Assembly: GCF_032452875.1 (NCBI RefSeq)
Contig: NC_083869.1
Span: 118,178,001-118,242,000 of the forward strand
DNA length: 64,000 bases
Reading direction: 5' to 3'
DNA from: Bos javanicus
Taxonomy: Eukaryota; Chordata; Mammalia; Artiodactyla; Bovidae
Below are positions 49,701 to 57,770 of the stretch, one piece after another (position 1 is the stretch's first letter; each line of letters opens with the position of its first letter). A program made the position numbers and the translations under genes. The notes beneath the pieces are model-generated. The model did not search any database. It was not told where the DNA came from and saw only the letters and a list, made by a program, of their open reading frames with translations.

Positions 49701-52700
49701 CCAGAGAATCAAATGAGATCATGTACATCATATGCACTTGGCATGTGCATGAGTTCATGTATGCTAAGTAGCTTCAGTCGTGTCCTACTCTTTACTACAC
49801 TGTGGGCCCACCAAACTCCTCTGTCCATGGAATTTTCCAGGCAAGTATACTGGAGTGGGTTGCCATACCCTTCTCCAGTGGAGCTTGCCAACCCAGGGAT
49901 TGAACCCACCTCTCTTACATCTCCTGCATCGACAGGCATGTTCTTTACCACTAGCACCACCTGGGGAGCCCACACTTGGTGTGTAATAAGTGCTAAATAA
50001 AGGAGAGCTGTTTTTGCTGGCTTCTGCCTTGGAAAAGCACCCAACATATCTGCTGCCACCTGTATCAGGCACCTTAGATAATGAATGGCAATTTAGGGTC
50101 ATGATAGACAGAATAAAAGACCTTTCATTTATATAACTATGAGCCTTGCTGTGCTATAATTTTATCACAAGATAAAAGATGTTTATCTGGCAGGTACCTT
50201 TCCTGAAGAAAGGTTATTCTACTGTCGGAAGCTCCACTGTCTGGAATTCAGAGACTCTCAGAATTCAGAATCCACAGTTACCTCCCAATTAAAGGTGACA
50301 ATCACATTTCATCACCACTGTTGAGTTAGGTGTTCTGATTTGGGGGATCATCTTCAGGAAAGTGAAAGTGAAAGTAGCTTAGTTGTGTCCTACTCTTTGT
50401 GACCCCATGGGCTACACAGTCCATGGAACTCTCCAGGCCAGAATACTGAAGTGGGTAGTGTATCCCTTCTCCAGGGGATCTTTCCAACCAGGGATCGGAC
50501 CCAGATCTCCAGCATTGCGGACAGATTCTTTATGAGCTGAGCCACAAGGGAAGCCCAAGAATACTGGAGTAGATAGCGTATCCCTTCTCCAGGGGATCTT
50601 CTGACCCAGGAATTGAACCAGGGTCTCCTCATTACAGGCAGATTCTTTACCAACTGAGCTGTGAGGGAAGCCCAAGAACCACATCCAATAACTTTAGGAC
50701 TGATTTCCATTGTTTATGCCTATGGAACTTGTGAAACATGAAATAATACCAAAGACAATCTTACTGGATGGCTTGGAAAATATTGGGACAAATATCCTGG
50801 CCTTTGGCTGAATTTTCTTTTTTGTTGTACACACACACTTCCTAGTTTAAATCTGAAAGTATTTTGTTCTACCCTCTAAATATTTATTTTAAAAAAGGTA
50901 AGAAAATGGATTTAAGTATTTCAGAAGACTAGTTTTCCTTTACTTACTCATTGAAAAGGTAAAATTATATCCAACTTGAAAGTGTTCTTCGCTCAGTCAT
51001 GTCTGACTTTTTGCAACCCCCTGGACTGTAGTTCACCAGGCTCCTCTGTCCATGGAATTCTCCAGGCAAGAATACTGGAGTGGGTTGCCATGCCCTCTTC
51101 CAGGGGATCTTCCCAACCCAGGGATCAAACCAGGGTCTCCTTCATTGCAGGCAGATTCTTTGCCATCTAAGCCACTAGGGAAGCCCATATCCAACATAAA
51201 ACTAGCAAATTCCCTGCACTAAGATTAACCTCCTTGCACTTCTCATATGATACAACAGTCCTGATGTGAACAAGGCCACGGCAGGGTTGAAGGAGTCAGT
51301 TCATTACAGTTACAGGCAAAAATGATTTATCAGCAATTCACTCACACACGTAATGGTGCCCTTATTTAATTTTAAAACTAGATCAGTAACCAGTCCCTGT
51401 GATAAACACATGCCCCCTGCACACATCTTGGGAAGTAACACTCTGTCCTTGTTTTCTGTCATTAGCACTGCCACTGTTACTAATGTCACTGGTATTATCC
51501 AAAAAGAAACTGGCTGAATACCAGCCAAGATCCACAAATCTCTGAATTGAATTCAAGCAATTAATTACCAGTGTGGAAAACACTGACAAGGCACAGACTC
51601 TCGTCAAACACAAATATGCCTGTCATACACATCCTTTCACAAAACCAGGAAGATATCTGAGGCCATTTATGTTTTCCCTGGAGGAGTGCAGGGCAGTATT
51701 CTCCAGTATTCTTGCCTGGAGAATCCCATGGCCAGAGGAGCCTGGCGGGCTACAATCCATGAGCTTGCAAAGAGTCAGACACGACTGAGTGACTAACCAC
51801 TTACACTTTTTTTCAGCTTTCTGGTTTACTGTCTCCAATTAGATAAGAATTGCTTTCATAGATTTCTGGGTGGTTAGCTTAAACAACAAAATACAAGAAT
51901 ATATTATTATTCCTTCCTGTTTGCTGTATCAATAACCTTTCTAAAAACAGCTTAATAGATTTTTCAACCACATGGGATCAATATTTCAAATTTAAAACAC
52001 CAGGGCTCTGAAATAGGATGGCTATTTACTTTTACTGTGTTTTCTCTAAGTTTTTTTATCTTTTAAAAATATTGATAAGTGTTTAAAAACAGATTTGTAA
52101 TGGTAGGTAATGGTTTACAATAGTTAAGAAAACAGGGGCAAACATTTTAATGATCATTTTTTTAAATGCTCAAAATGTTTACAGTACTCAAATAGGAGTA
52201 TCACACAAAAGAACAAATATTGTCTGATTCTACTTATTCAAGGTACTTAGAGTAAACAAATTCATAGAGACTTTAAACAGAATGGTAGTGGTCAGAGACA
52301 GGGGGCTGAGAGGAGAGGTGGCAATGGGGAGTTATGGCTTAATCGGTAGGATTTCAGTTTAGGAAGATGAGAAAAGTTCTGGAGATGGACGGTGGTGATG
52401 AATGTACTCAATGGTACTGAACTGTATACCTAAAAATGGTTAAAAGGTTAAATTTCATGTTAGGTATATCTGACCACAATAAAAACAAGAGTAACATCCA
52501 CCAACATCTCATCTCTGGTACTTCAACGAGATAAAGCATGACTTACAGCGAGGGACTGTCATAGTATAGTTATAATTGACAACAGGTCACACGTGAACAT
52601 ACCCACAATCAAAGTGACGCCCATGCTGAGGGAGCTGACCCATGCCGTCAGGCCGCGGCTCTGATGGAATTCTTCAAGCCACTCCACGTTGAGGACGCCC

Positions 52701-52861
52701 AGGGCCATCTGGGAGCCCATGATGAGGATGTGCACAAAGAAAGAGGACAAGACCATCACCCAGGCCCAGCCGCCGTCAATGTCTGGGTGGGGTTTAAGTG
52801 TCTTCTTATCTTTGGGGTCATCTTCGAAATCATACCCAATGTCTTCATGACTTGTATACAT
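29970..52861 (-). CDS. SLC16A14: Monocarboxylate transporter 14 (whole coding span, four exons)
   Basis: The coding sequence is the minus-strand join of 52603-52861, 46944-47087, 40323-41306 and 29970-30121: 1539 bp, 512 residues, no frameshift. I recognise it as SLC16A14 from the N-terminus MYTSHEDIGYDFED and strong identity to the human protein (about 510 residues) throughout. Family motifs are DGGWAW at residues 29-34 entering TM1, and YFQKRRALAQGLSTTG from residue 152, the second MCT signature. YGWRNA lies at 186-191, a charged cytosolic loop at about 211-315 between TM6 and TM7, and the short tail ends MDGANV. The expected product is a 12-TM major facilitator protein in a cell membrane; its substrate is not settled to my knowledge. 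All three internal introns are phase 1. The gene converges with FBXO36. Confidence 0.96.
30124..30762. other. SLC16A14 intron 4, proximal unique part
   Basis: Unique intronic sequence next to the exon 5 acceptor. No repeat recognised. Confidence 0.4.
30763..30976 (+). mobile_element. Bov-tA SINE
   Basis: 'GGGCTTCCCTAGTGGCTCAG' head and Bov-A body, with an (AAC)n tail near 30963-30976. Confidence 0.87.
31388..32942 (+). mobile_element. BovB LINE, 1.5-kb copy with near-complete reverse transcriptase
   Basis: Antisense to SLC16A14 in intron 4. The reading frame runs through ITHLEPDILECEVKWALES, GIPVELFQILKDD, FIDYAKAFDCVDH and VRQGCILSPYLFNLY to the catalytic YADD box (codons at about 32165-32176). 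It then continues into the conserved C-terminal region with CESWT and the final 'CACGACTGAGCGACTGAACT' tail. Frame breaks include a TGA near 31608, a stop near 31908 and shifts near 31990 and 32255, so it is inactive. It is 5'-truncated within the RT region. Confidence 0.94.
32943..33342. other. Unique intronic DNA, no gene seen
   Basis: AT-rich unique sequence in SLC16A14 intron 4 with no recognised repeat. Confidence 0.3.
33343..33630 (+). mobile_element. Bov-A2 SINE with perfect 12-bp target-site duplication
   Basis: Two Bov-A monomers end in (AGC)n. AAATGTTCTATC flanks the element at 33343-33354 and 33619-33630. A short part of the second monomer is missing around 33549-33555 (the 'GGGGAGCCTGGT' segment is absent). 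Confidence 0.95.
33631..34126. other. Unique intronic DNA, no gene seen
   Basis: No recognised repeat or exon. Confidence 0.3.
34127..34340 (+). mobile_element. Bov-tA SINE, well preserved
   Basis: Head 'GGGCTTCCCTGGTGACTCAG', 'GGTTCAGTCCCTGGGTCAGG', body and tail 'GACTTCACTTCACTTCA'. Among the least diverged copies here by eye. Confidence 0.92.
34341..36044. other. Long repeat-poor stretch of SLC16A14 intron 4
   Basis: About 1.7 kb without any SINE or LINE that I can name. The right end (about 35690-36040) has even base composition and unique wording, and is a candidate conserved non-coding element. No exon is supported. Confidence 0.35.
36045..36206 (+). mobile_element. Bov-tA SINE, 3'-truncated
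   Basis: 'GGATTCCCTGGTGGCTCGGA' head, body stopping near 'CTGGGGGGCTACACTATGGC'. The tail is missing, and 'ATGGCAGCATTT' occurs on both sides (about 36030 and 36205), which suggests a target-site duplication. Confidence 0.85.
36555..36868 (-). mobile_element. Composite (dimeric) Bov-tA-like SINE
   Basis: Inverted. A full Bov-A plus tRNA-like unit (to about 36750) is followed by a second partial Bov-A body ('AGAATACTGGAGTGGGTAGC') and a second tRNA-like head ending 'GAGCTATCAGGGAAGCCC'. The same arrangement recurs at 50359-50673. Confidence 0.82.
36869..37705. other. Unique intronic DNA, no gene seen
   Basis: No recognised interspersed repeat. A possible old-repeat relic near 37380-37600, not named. 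Confidence 0.3.
37706..37890 (-). mobile_element. BovB LINE 3' fragment
   Basis: Inverted BovB 3' end: 'AGTTGCTAAGTTGTGTCCAA' then 'TCCACTGATTCGGTGATGCC' and 'CCTGCCCTCAATCTTTC'. It is followed by an A run and (AT)n at about 37905-37936. Confidence 0.9.
37905..37936. repeat. A-run plus (AT)n microsatellite
   Basis: About 13 A residues followed by about nine AT units, next to the truncated BovB copy. Likely polymorphic in length. Confidence 0.9.
37937..38560. other. Unique intronic DNA, no gene seen
   Basis: Moderately GC-rich unique sequence. No exon supported. Confidence 0.3.
38600..39600 (+). repeat. Ancient mammalian repeat split by a BovB insertion
   Basis: The left part (about 38625-38974, 'ACATGCTAATCTCTGGAACC' through 'CCTTGGTTTTGGCCCACTGT') and the right part (about 39501-39598, 'CTTCTGACCTCTAGAACTGT' through 'AGTTTGTGGAGATTTACTAC') are wording I know from one old interspersed mammalian repeat. 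I cannot name its family with certainty. BovB lies between the halves. Confidence 0.6.
38975..39500 (+). mobile_element. BovB LINE 3' fragment with 8-bp target-site duplication
   Basis: Starts 'TCCTTGGAAGGAAAGTTATG' and ends in 'GAGCAACTGAACTGAACCGA'. TGATCCAG occurs at both borders (38967-38974 and 39493-39500), although the right copy overlaps the tail's ACTGA units. It is antisense to SLC16A14. Confidence 0.92.
39598..39829 (+). mobile_element. Bov-tA SINE
   Basis: 'GGGCTTCTCAAGTGGCACTA' head, Bov-A body with a short internal duplication ('CCCATCCCATGG'), tail 'AGCACACACACAG'. Confidence 0.88.
39830..40322. other. SLC16A14 intron 4 next to the exon 4 donor
   Basis: Unique intronic DNA. 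The donor GTAAAC lies at 40317-40322 on the minus strand. Confidence 0.45.
40323..41306 (-). CDS. SLC16A14: SLC16A14 exon 4 (large central exon)
   Basis: 984 bp encoding residues from the split Gly135 to Ala462/Gly463. The acceptor is GGGGCCGCAG (AG at 41307-41308) and the donor CAG|GTAAAC. It carries TM4-TM11 by family topology. Landmarks are YFQKRRALAQG, YGWRNAMF, a low-complexity acidic and basic loop (from MDGDGPEG to HRKDM), GYFGTASLFTNRMF entering TM7, and ISALLGPPFAG at the end. The first half of the exon (41306 down to about 40850) is CpG-dense, the second half is not. The loop diverges most from the human protein as I recall it. Confidence 0.96.
41427..41558 (-). mobile_element. Bov-A SINE body, 120 bp upstream of exon 4
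   Basis: Inverted Bov-A ('AGTTTAGCTGCTAAGTCGCC' to 'GCCATTTCCTTCTCCAA'), sense with respect to SLC16A14, without its tRNA-like head. Confidence 0.82.
41565..41725 (+). mobile_element. MIR SINE relic
   Basis: 'CAGTACTTATTGACCACTCA', 'TGCCATTATTCCCATTTTGT' and 'GAGAAGCTGACACTCAGAAA' follow the order of the mammalian MIR core. Confidence 0.6.
41726..42486. other. Intronic DNA with an L2 relic (about 42010-42115)
   Basis: 'GAATATAAGCTCCACCAGGG' through 'GCTTAATGATTTGTTGAA' is the familiar L2 LINE 3' end. An ATAAT-rich stretch precedes it at about 41937-41990. No exon. Confidence 0.5.
42487..42703 (-). mobile_element. Bov-tA SINE
   Basis: 'GTGCTCAGTTGTGTCTGACT' to 'CACTGCAGGGCACCTCGGAAG' on the plus strand. 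Confidence 0.86.
42704..43451. other. Intronic DNA with a MIR relic (about 43030-43200)
   Basis: 'CGCTAATTGAGTGGCGATGA' through 'GATTAAGAAACTTTCCCTGC' looks like MIR. No exon recognised. Confidence 0.45.
43452..43672 (-). mobile_element. Bov-tA SINE with internal T-run
   Basis: 'GCTGCTCAGTTGCTTCAGTC' to 'GAGCCACTGGGGAAG', with a T(12) expansion at about 43634-43646 inside the tRNA-like part. Confidence 0.86.
43746..43782. repeat. (TA)n plus long T-run
   Basis: Short (TA)n followed by about 22 T residues. Probably length-unstable. Confidence 0.85.
43783..44265. other. Unique intronic DNA, no gene seen
   Basis: No recognised repeat or exon. Confidence 0.3.
44266..44487 (+). mobile_element. 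Bov-tA SINE with tail duplication
   Basis: 'CGATTCCCTGGTGGCTCAGC' head and Bov-A body. The 'GCAAAGAGTCAGA' segment is duplicated (about 44436-44448 and 44456-44468). Confidence 0.88.
44488..45357. other. Intronic DNA, mostly unique
   Basis: A possible L2 end near 45195-45240 ('ATAAATACTTGTTGAATAAA'). No exon supported. Confidence 0.35.
45358..45479 (-). mobile_element. Old tRNA-derived SINE
   Basis: Inverted: 'GATCTTAGTTCTCTGACCAG' to 'GGACCACCAGGCAACTCCC'. Confidence 0.72.
45480..46799. other. SLC16A14 intron 3 DNA with a MIR relic (about 45915-46100)
   Basis: 'TATTATGTGCCAAGCATTGT' through 'TTTTCCCAAAGTCACACATA' is typical MIR wording. The remainder is unique with no exon. Confidence 0.5.
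46800..46924 (+). mobile_element. tRNA-derived SINE abutting SLC16A14 exon 3 donor
   Basis: 'GGGGACTTCCCTGGAGGCCC' head, 'GGGTTCCACCCCTGGCTGGG', then an A-run at about 46913-46924. It lies in the intron about 19 bp from the exon 3 donor, antisense to the gene. Confidence 0.88.
46944..47087 (-). CDS. SLC16A14: SLC16A14 exon 3
   Basis: 144 bp, phase 1 on both sides, encoding from the split Gly87 through PFIGLFINTCGCRRTAIIGG (TM2-TM3 region) to LAA and the split Gly135. The acceptor is TCTGTGACAG (AG at 47088-47089) and the donor G|GTAAGC at 46938-46943. The exon length and both phases agree with the neighbouring exons. A SINE and a BovB insertion lie within about 30 bp of its two splice sites. 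Confidence 0.96.
47119..47641 (+). mobile_element. BovB LINE 3' fragment next to SLC16A14 exon 3 acceptor
   Basis: Starts near 'CGGAAAGTTATGACCAACCT' and ends in 'GCGACTGAACTGAACTGAAC'. It is antisense to the gene and lies about 31 bp from the exon 3 5' border. AACTGA occurs just left of the element as well as in its tail, so a short target-site duplication may be hidden. Confidence 0.93.
47642..48531. other. Unique intron 2 DNA with a T-run
   Basis: No exon recognised. T-run at about 48416-48433. Confidence 0.3.
48532..48780 (-). mobile_element. BovB LINE 3' fragment
   Basis: Inverted BovB end: 'TTGTTCAGCCGCTAAGTCGA', 'CCTCATCCTCTGGCTCCCTC', then 'CCAGCATCAGGGTCTTTTCC' and 'GGTGGTCAAAGCATTGGAGC'. 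Confidence 0.9.
48786..49335. mobile_element. Cluster of three old tRNA-derived SINEs
   Basis: An inverted copy at about 48786-48913 ends 'CTACCAGGGAAGTCC'. A plus-strand piece at about 48940-49030 has 'CAGTGGTTAGGACTCAGCAC' and an A-rich tail. A plus-strand CHR-type copy at about 49121-49335 has 'GGGACTTCCTGGTGATCTAG', 'GTTTCAGTCCCTGGTCAGGG' and 'CTACAACTAGACAG'. Confidence 0.78.
49336..49751. other. Unique intronic DNA, no gene seen
   Basis: 'GAAGCCTGTCCCTCACTTAC' to 'GTGAGATGAAGATGATGG' (about 49590-49690) may be a MIR relic. No exon. Confidence 0.35.
49752..49972 (-). mobile_element. Bov-tA SINE
   Basis: 'GTATGCTAAGTAGCTTCAGT' to 'GCACCACCTGGGGAGCCC'. Confidence 0.87.
49973..50358. other. 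Unique intronic DNA, no gene seen
   Basis: No recognised repeat or exon. Confidence 0.3.
50359..50673 (-). mobile_element. Composite (dimeric) Bov-tA-like SINE, second copy
   Basis: Same layout as 36555-36868: inverted Bov-A body, inverted tRNA-like head ending 'GAGCCACAAGGGAAGCCC', then a second short Bov-A piece ('AAGAATACTGGAGTAGATAG') and a second head ending 'GAGCTGTGAGGGAAGCCC'. Confidence 0.82.
50674..50982. other. Unique intronic DNA, no gene seen
   Basis: No recognised repeat or exon. Confidence 0.3.
50983..51186 (-). mobile_element. Bov-tA SINE
   Basis: 'TTCTTCGCTCAGTCATGTCT' to 'AAGCCACTAGGGAAGCCC'. Confidence 0.88.
51187..51675. other. Unique intronic DNA, no gene seen
   Basis: No recognised repeat or exon. 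Confidence 0.3.
51676..51806 (+). mobile_element. Bov-A SINE body
   Basis: 'CCAGTATTCTTGCCTGGAGA' to 'GACACGACTGAGTGACTAAC'. The tRNA-like head is absent. Confidence 0.85.
51807..52602. other. SLC16A14 intron 2 next to the exon 2 donor
   Basis: AT-rich. The stretch at about 52200-52500 ('GGCAATGGGGAGTTATGGCT', 'GGAGATGGACGGTGGTGATG', 'TAAAAATGGTTAAAAGGTTA') is wording I know from an old mammalian repeat but cannot name. The exon 2 donor GTATGT lies at 52597-52602. Confidence 0.4.
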
Positions 52862-52874
52862 TTTCCAAGATGTT
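52603..52874 (-). CDS. SLC16A14: SLC16A14 exon 2 (start codon exon)
   Basis: The acceptor TTATGTATTTCAG (AG at 52875-52876) precedes 13 bp of 5' UTR. The ATG lies at 52859-52861 in the context GAAAATGT, with A at -3. It encodes residues 1-86 plus one base: a cytosolic N-terminus (MYTSHEDIGYDFED...), the DGGWAW MCT signature at 29-34 and TM1 (VMVLSSFFVHILIMG). An upstream in-frame ATG at 52901-52903 lies beyond the acceptor in the intron and is not the start. The donor is GTGG|GTATGT. Confidence 0.96.
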
Positions 52875-52876
52875 CT

Positions 52877-53968
52877 GAAATACATAAGGACAAATAATTT
52901 CATGGAACATTAGAACAAAAAATATCTCCTTCCTCTTTGGACAGCACTACCTCCCCATCAAAACCAAAGTCACCCCACTGTCACACTGGATCTTTAGTCT
53001 TCGTCATTATGTAGATTTGGGAACACGTCTTGCTTTTCACAAGACCAAGTGCTTTTATGAAACCTGTTTCATCTTTGCAGTCATCCTGTATATAAATACT
53101 ATGATGGTTATTTCAAAGAAATGAAAATCGACTCGGAGAAGTTAAGCACCTTTCCCAAGTTCTCAAGGCCAGTAGATAGCATGGCTAGACAGGAACCTGG
53201 GAATTGAACCCAGCTATTCCTGATGCCAAAGCCCAAGCCTTGTGTCCCTTACTGAGATGGAAACTGACAGATAACACAGATGTCAGAGAAGGAAGGCTCC
53301 TGGCCTTAGGCAGGGGAGCTCGGTCCTGTGCAGGCTCCTGGCAGAGGTTATTGTTCATAGTTTTGTGGGTCCAAGTGTTCAATTTGTTCAGTACAGCTAC
53401 AGGGGGTTGGCCTCAGGGGGACTGACTCATACGAACCCAACTCGGGAGACTGGTAAAGAAGAAGCTAATTTGTTATCTGACAATGGGAGATAGAGTTTTC
53501 TAATAATGATGATGCTATATCTGACATACAAGACTTACTTTTATCCCTTCTGTCCACCCCCATTCTGAGCATTTACCTGGGAAGCTAGAAAACTGCTAAG
53601 ACAACAGGAAATCAGACTAAAGAAATTTGGATACTACAGTGATGTTCAGGTTACCAGAAAGCCAGGGCTAGATCTTGAAGGCCTTTATGTGTCAAAAAAG
53701 GATCTTAGAGTTTATCTTTACAAAATGAACAGTTGGCAGCTGCATTTGCACAAGGATGAGATAAGATGGCATATGTGCTTTGTATACACCCATCTCTCAA
53801 GTTGTTCGATCAAGAGGATGGAGGTTGGATGGAGCTAGAGGGGAGATGATACCAGGTCAGGGAAGGTCTCTGGTTTTATCTTGTAGGATGAGATTGAAGT
53901 ATGTGCATAGGAACTGAGAATAAAGAAAAAAATAGAGATAGAGATAAAGACAGAGACAGACATAGATG
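52877..53968. other. SLC16A14 intron 1 DNA with a MIR relic
   Basis: 'TATTTCAAAGAAATGAAAAT' to 'GGGAATTGAACCCAGCTATT' (about 53000-53220) is MIR-like. The rest is unique. A GATAGA/GACAGA-rich run lies at about 53930-53962. Confidence 0.4.
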
Positions 53969-54191
53969 CATGCGTGCTAAGTCACTTCAGTTGTGTCTGA
54001 CTCTCTGTGACCCCATGGACTGTAGTCTGCCAGGCTCCTCTGTCCATGGATTCTCCAGGAAAGAATACTGGAGTGGACTGCCATGCCCTTCCCCGAGGGG
54101 ATCTTCCCAACCCAAGAATCAAACCCAAGTCTTTTGTGACTTCTACACCGCAAGCAAATTCTTTACCCACTGAGCCACTTGGGAAGCCCAG
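53969..54191 (-). mobile_element. Bov-tA SINE
   Basis: 'GCGTGCTAAGTCACTTCAGT' to 'GAGCCACTTGGGAAGCCC'. Confidence 0.88.
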
Positions 54192-54775
54192 AGAGACAGA
54201 GAATGATTAACCCCAAAGGTCATGGGACAGGGTTAGTCTTGATCAAGAAGGGTGACCAATCCTCTAAGACTGGAGGAAGCAGCAGATAGATAGAGATAAG
54301 ACAGTAAGCATGGGATGGAAAGTTATGCTTGTTAGTGTAATTTCTTTGGTGAAGTCCAGGGAAGCTAGCTCACTGGTTGAGAATGAGGAGGATGGTGGCT
54401 ATGTTGGGGCCTCAGGGTTCAGGATAATGAAACAAACCACTGTCTACAACGAGTGGAAGTGATTGTTGGGCAGCTGAGCCCTACGGGGCAGTGAAGCCCC
54501 ACGGACAGAGCGGAGGGGGCACTCGGCCCCAGAAGCCACCAACGAGGACAAAAAAAGCAAGAACCAACGACTAGAAGTTGGTCTGCTTTTTTGTCATCAC
54601 TGTTGTGCCAGTAATTCTGGATGTCACAGACAGAACACTCTTCCCTGAAAAAATCTGTTGTTGGTCAAGGTTTCAAACAGTGATGTTTTCATATTATGTC
54701 TGTAAGCATCGCATCAGCATCATTTTCTAAACACTGTGTTCTACATGGAAGTTATTTCAGAGAACTAATGGTGAT
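54192..54775. other. Unique intronic DNA, no gene seen
   Basis: No recognised repeat or exon. Confidence 0.3.
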
Positions 54776-55017
54776 ATTTTGGCTTTGGCCACCTGATGAG
54801 AAGAACTGGCTCACAGGAAAAGACCCAGATGCTGGGAAGGATTGAGGGCAGGAAAAGAAGGGGATGACAGAGGATGAGATGTTGGATGGCATGACTGACT
54901 CAATGGACATGAGTTTGAGCAAGCTCCGGGAGTTGGTGATGGACAGGGAATCCTGGCATGCTGCAGTCCATCGGGTCACAAAGAGTCGGACAGGACTGAG
55001 CGACTGAACTGAACTGA
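54776..55017 (+). mobile_element. BovB LINE 3' fragment
   Basis: Starts at 'TTTTGGCTTTGGCCACCTGA' and ends in 'GAGCGACTGAACTGAACTGA'. Confidence 0.92.
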
Positions 55018-55071
55018 CACATATAGGGCCCCAGCTGCACACATCTGGCTTTTTTCCCTTACTGTCTTTTT

Positions 55072-55930
55072 CTTTTTAAAAAATCTTTTTATTGAAGTAT
55101 AGTTGATTTACAATAGCATGTCAGGAGTACAGCACAGCAATTCAGTTTCCTTTATAGGTTATTATATAATATTGAATGTAGTTTCCTGTGTTATACAATA
55201 GGTCCTTATTGATTATCTATTTTATATACAGTAGTGTGTATATGTTAATCCCAAACTCCTGATTTATCCCTCCCTCTGACCTTTCCTCTTCGGTAACTGG
55301 AAGTTTGTTTTCTAAGTGTGAATCTGTTTCTGTTTTGTGAATAAGTTCATTTGTTTCATTTTTTAGAGATTCCACATGAGTGATACATATGATATTTGTG
55401 TTTTCCTATCTGACATAATTCACTCAGTATGATGATCTCTAGATCCACCCATGTTACTGCAAATGGCATTATTTCATTTTTTTTTTAAATGGCTGAATAT
55501 TATTCTATTGTATATATGTACCACATCTTCTCTATCCATTCCTCTGTTGATGGACATTTGGCTACTTCCGTGTTTTGGCGATGGTCAACAGTGCTGCAGT
55601 GAAAATTTGGGTGCATGTATCTTTTTGAATTATGGTTTTCTCCAGATACATGCCCATGAGTGGAACCACTAGATCGTATGGCAACTCTATTTTAAAGGAC
55701 TCTCCACACTGTTTTCTATAGTGGCTGCACAAATTTACATTTCTACCAACAGTGTAGGAGGGTTCCCCTTTTCTCCACATCCTCCCCAGAATTTATTATT
55801 TGTAGACTTCTTGACGGTGGCTATTCTGACCACTGAAATTTTAATTTGCATTGAACATCTTTTCCTGTGTCTTTTGACCATCTGTATGCACATATCTGTT
55901 TTGACAGTAAGAGTTTCTAAGAATTTAGAA
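55072..55930 (-). mobile_element. L1 LINE 3' fragment with decayed ORF2 tail
   Basis: A T-rich left end, then 'TTTTTATTGAAGTATAGTTG', is an older L1 3' end inverted. On the minus strand 55562-55780 still reads an ORF2 piece with IELPYDLVVPLMGM, interrupted on both sides. Older than the L1 at 1409-2603. Confidence 0.87.
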
Positions 55931-56743
55931 CTGCTGACACTCAGCTCAGCTCAGTTTGAGTCTGCAGTGCCTGCAGTGTTGCACATCACTGCCTTTAGCA
56001 GGACCTTCGAGATGGACCCTGACATCACATGATGGTGGGGATGAGGAGCAGGATGCCAGCTACTTGACTTTTGCCCTCCACATGCCCACCTGCAGTCTTC
56101 ATTTTTGTTTAAAATTTAAAAGAGCGAAACAGAGTGCCAGAGCGCAGGGTGAAAAACTTGGGTTTGGAAAGCAGTCAATGCAAGAAATGTTTTACTCAGT
56201 TTGAATAATGTCTTTAAAATGCAAATGCATTCTTTGTTTCAGGTAATTATTTTAAAACAGAAGAGCAAATCAGAAAACAATTATTACTGACCGTGACATG
56301 TGATTATTACTGAAAATCCTTTAGTTGCAGTGGAGGAAGGTGATGTAAAAAACGGTCCCAAATACACTAGGAACACCTCCAACTGGGGGGCTTTTCTGTG
56401 CAGTACTGGCCCATGGACGAGAGGACAGAAGCAGATTGTGGCAAAGCACCCAGAGCCCAACCTCCTTTAGGGAGGCGCCCTGTGCCGTTTACACAGCCTC
56501 TCTCTGTACACTCCTGAGCAAAGAATTGTTTTTACTTTTTTGAAGGCTATGTGACCTGCAGAACTTAAAATGCTTACTCTCTGACCCTTTATAGGTAAAG
56601 TTCACTAATCCCCAGACTAAGAGTTTGTTGGGAAGAAACAGGCACTAAAAGATCAAGGATGCTAGTGGAAGAGCAATTTAAAGGATCTATCCTGGGGCTC
56701 ATTGTGACTCTTCCCTTCTCTCCTAATCATTATTTTTATCTAT
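55931..56743. other. Unique intronic DNA, no gene seen
   Basis: No recognised exon. An imperfect CAGCTCAGCTCAG repeat at about 55942-55952. Confidence 0.3.
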
Positions 56744-56932
56744 TGGGCTTCCCTGGTGGCTGAGACAGTAAAGCGTCTACCTGCAAAGCAGGAGACCCAG
56801 GTTCGATGCCCTGGAGAAGGAAATGGCAACCCACTACAGTACTCTTGCCTGGGAAATTCCACAGACAGAGAGCCTGGCAGGCTACAGTCCATGGTGTTGC
56901 GAGAGTCGGACACCACCGAGCAATGAACACAT
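56744..56932 (+). mobile_element. Bov-tA SINE, with internal deletion
   Basis: 'GGGCTTCCCTGGTGGCTGAG' head and 'GGTTCGATGCCCTGGAGAAGG', in which the usual 'CTGGGTCGGGAAGATCC' is missing, then the Bov-A body. Confidence 0.87.
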
Positions 56933-57770
56933 CTTGACTCTTTCTTTCGCACTCATTGTTTTTATCTTTTAGATGATTCTATCTCTTAAACAGCTGGGCA
57001 GTTCTCAGCCACTACACTTCCTGCCCACGATGCTGCTCTCTGCTGGGTTCTTCCCGTCACCTCTTGTTTACCCAGGCTGCTGGGAGCGATAAAATGCTAT
57101 CTTACCATGTAACTTCCCCACCCTGTCAGGTTATCTTGAGGATCAAGTTCAAACTGCCCTGTCTGCCCCCAGGTTCTCCTCTTGCGTTATCTGCCGCTCT
57201 GCCAGCTCCCTCCTCCTGCTCTTCACCTTTGCCCTCTACTTTCCAGGCTGGTGGAAGCACCTGCAGCTCCCTGAACCTGGCACAGCCTTGCAAGTTTTTG
57301 TGCATGATGTTTTCTTCTTTCGGGAACACTCTTCTCTCCTTCAAATCTCCTGCTCCTCTTCTGCTCATCCTTCAAGGTTTAACTGAATTCTAATAGTGAA
57401 ATTTTGAAAGAATGAGAGAAAAAAAACGACCTTACAAATATCTCTAATATCCAACATTACAGTAAGTGTTAAATCAGTCACTCATGCCATAGCTATGCAA
57501 TGCCAGTGCACCATCAAAAATGAAACTACACAGGCTCTTTGAAGACATATAAAGGTCACACTAAGGTGTGAATTATACTTGGGGGGGGTCACAAAATGGG
57601 GTGCATGAAATAACTCCTTTTTGGTTGTTTTTAAAAATATGTTATCCATAGTAGGGGAAAAACAGACTGGAGTGAAACAAACCTGTTGATGGAGATTATT
57701 CTTTGAATGATGGTCTTTCAAGTAATTTCTCTCTTTACTTAAATTTTTGGGGAAAGTTCTAAATATATAT
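56933..57770. other. Intronic DNA, possible L2 relic
   Basis: The C/T-rich stretch at about 57160-57380 resembles an old L2 LINE ('CTCATCCTTCAAGGTTTAAC'). No exon. Confidence 0.35.

Noticed and set aside
52862..52903. Upstream in-frame ATG (MKLFVLMYFRTSWK) as SLC16A14 start
   Set aside because: It lies upstream of a good acceptor (TTTCAG) and so is intronic; the conserved protein begins at MYTSHED.
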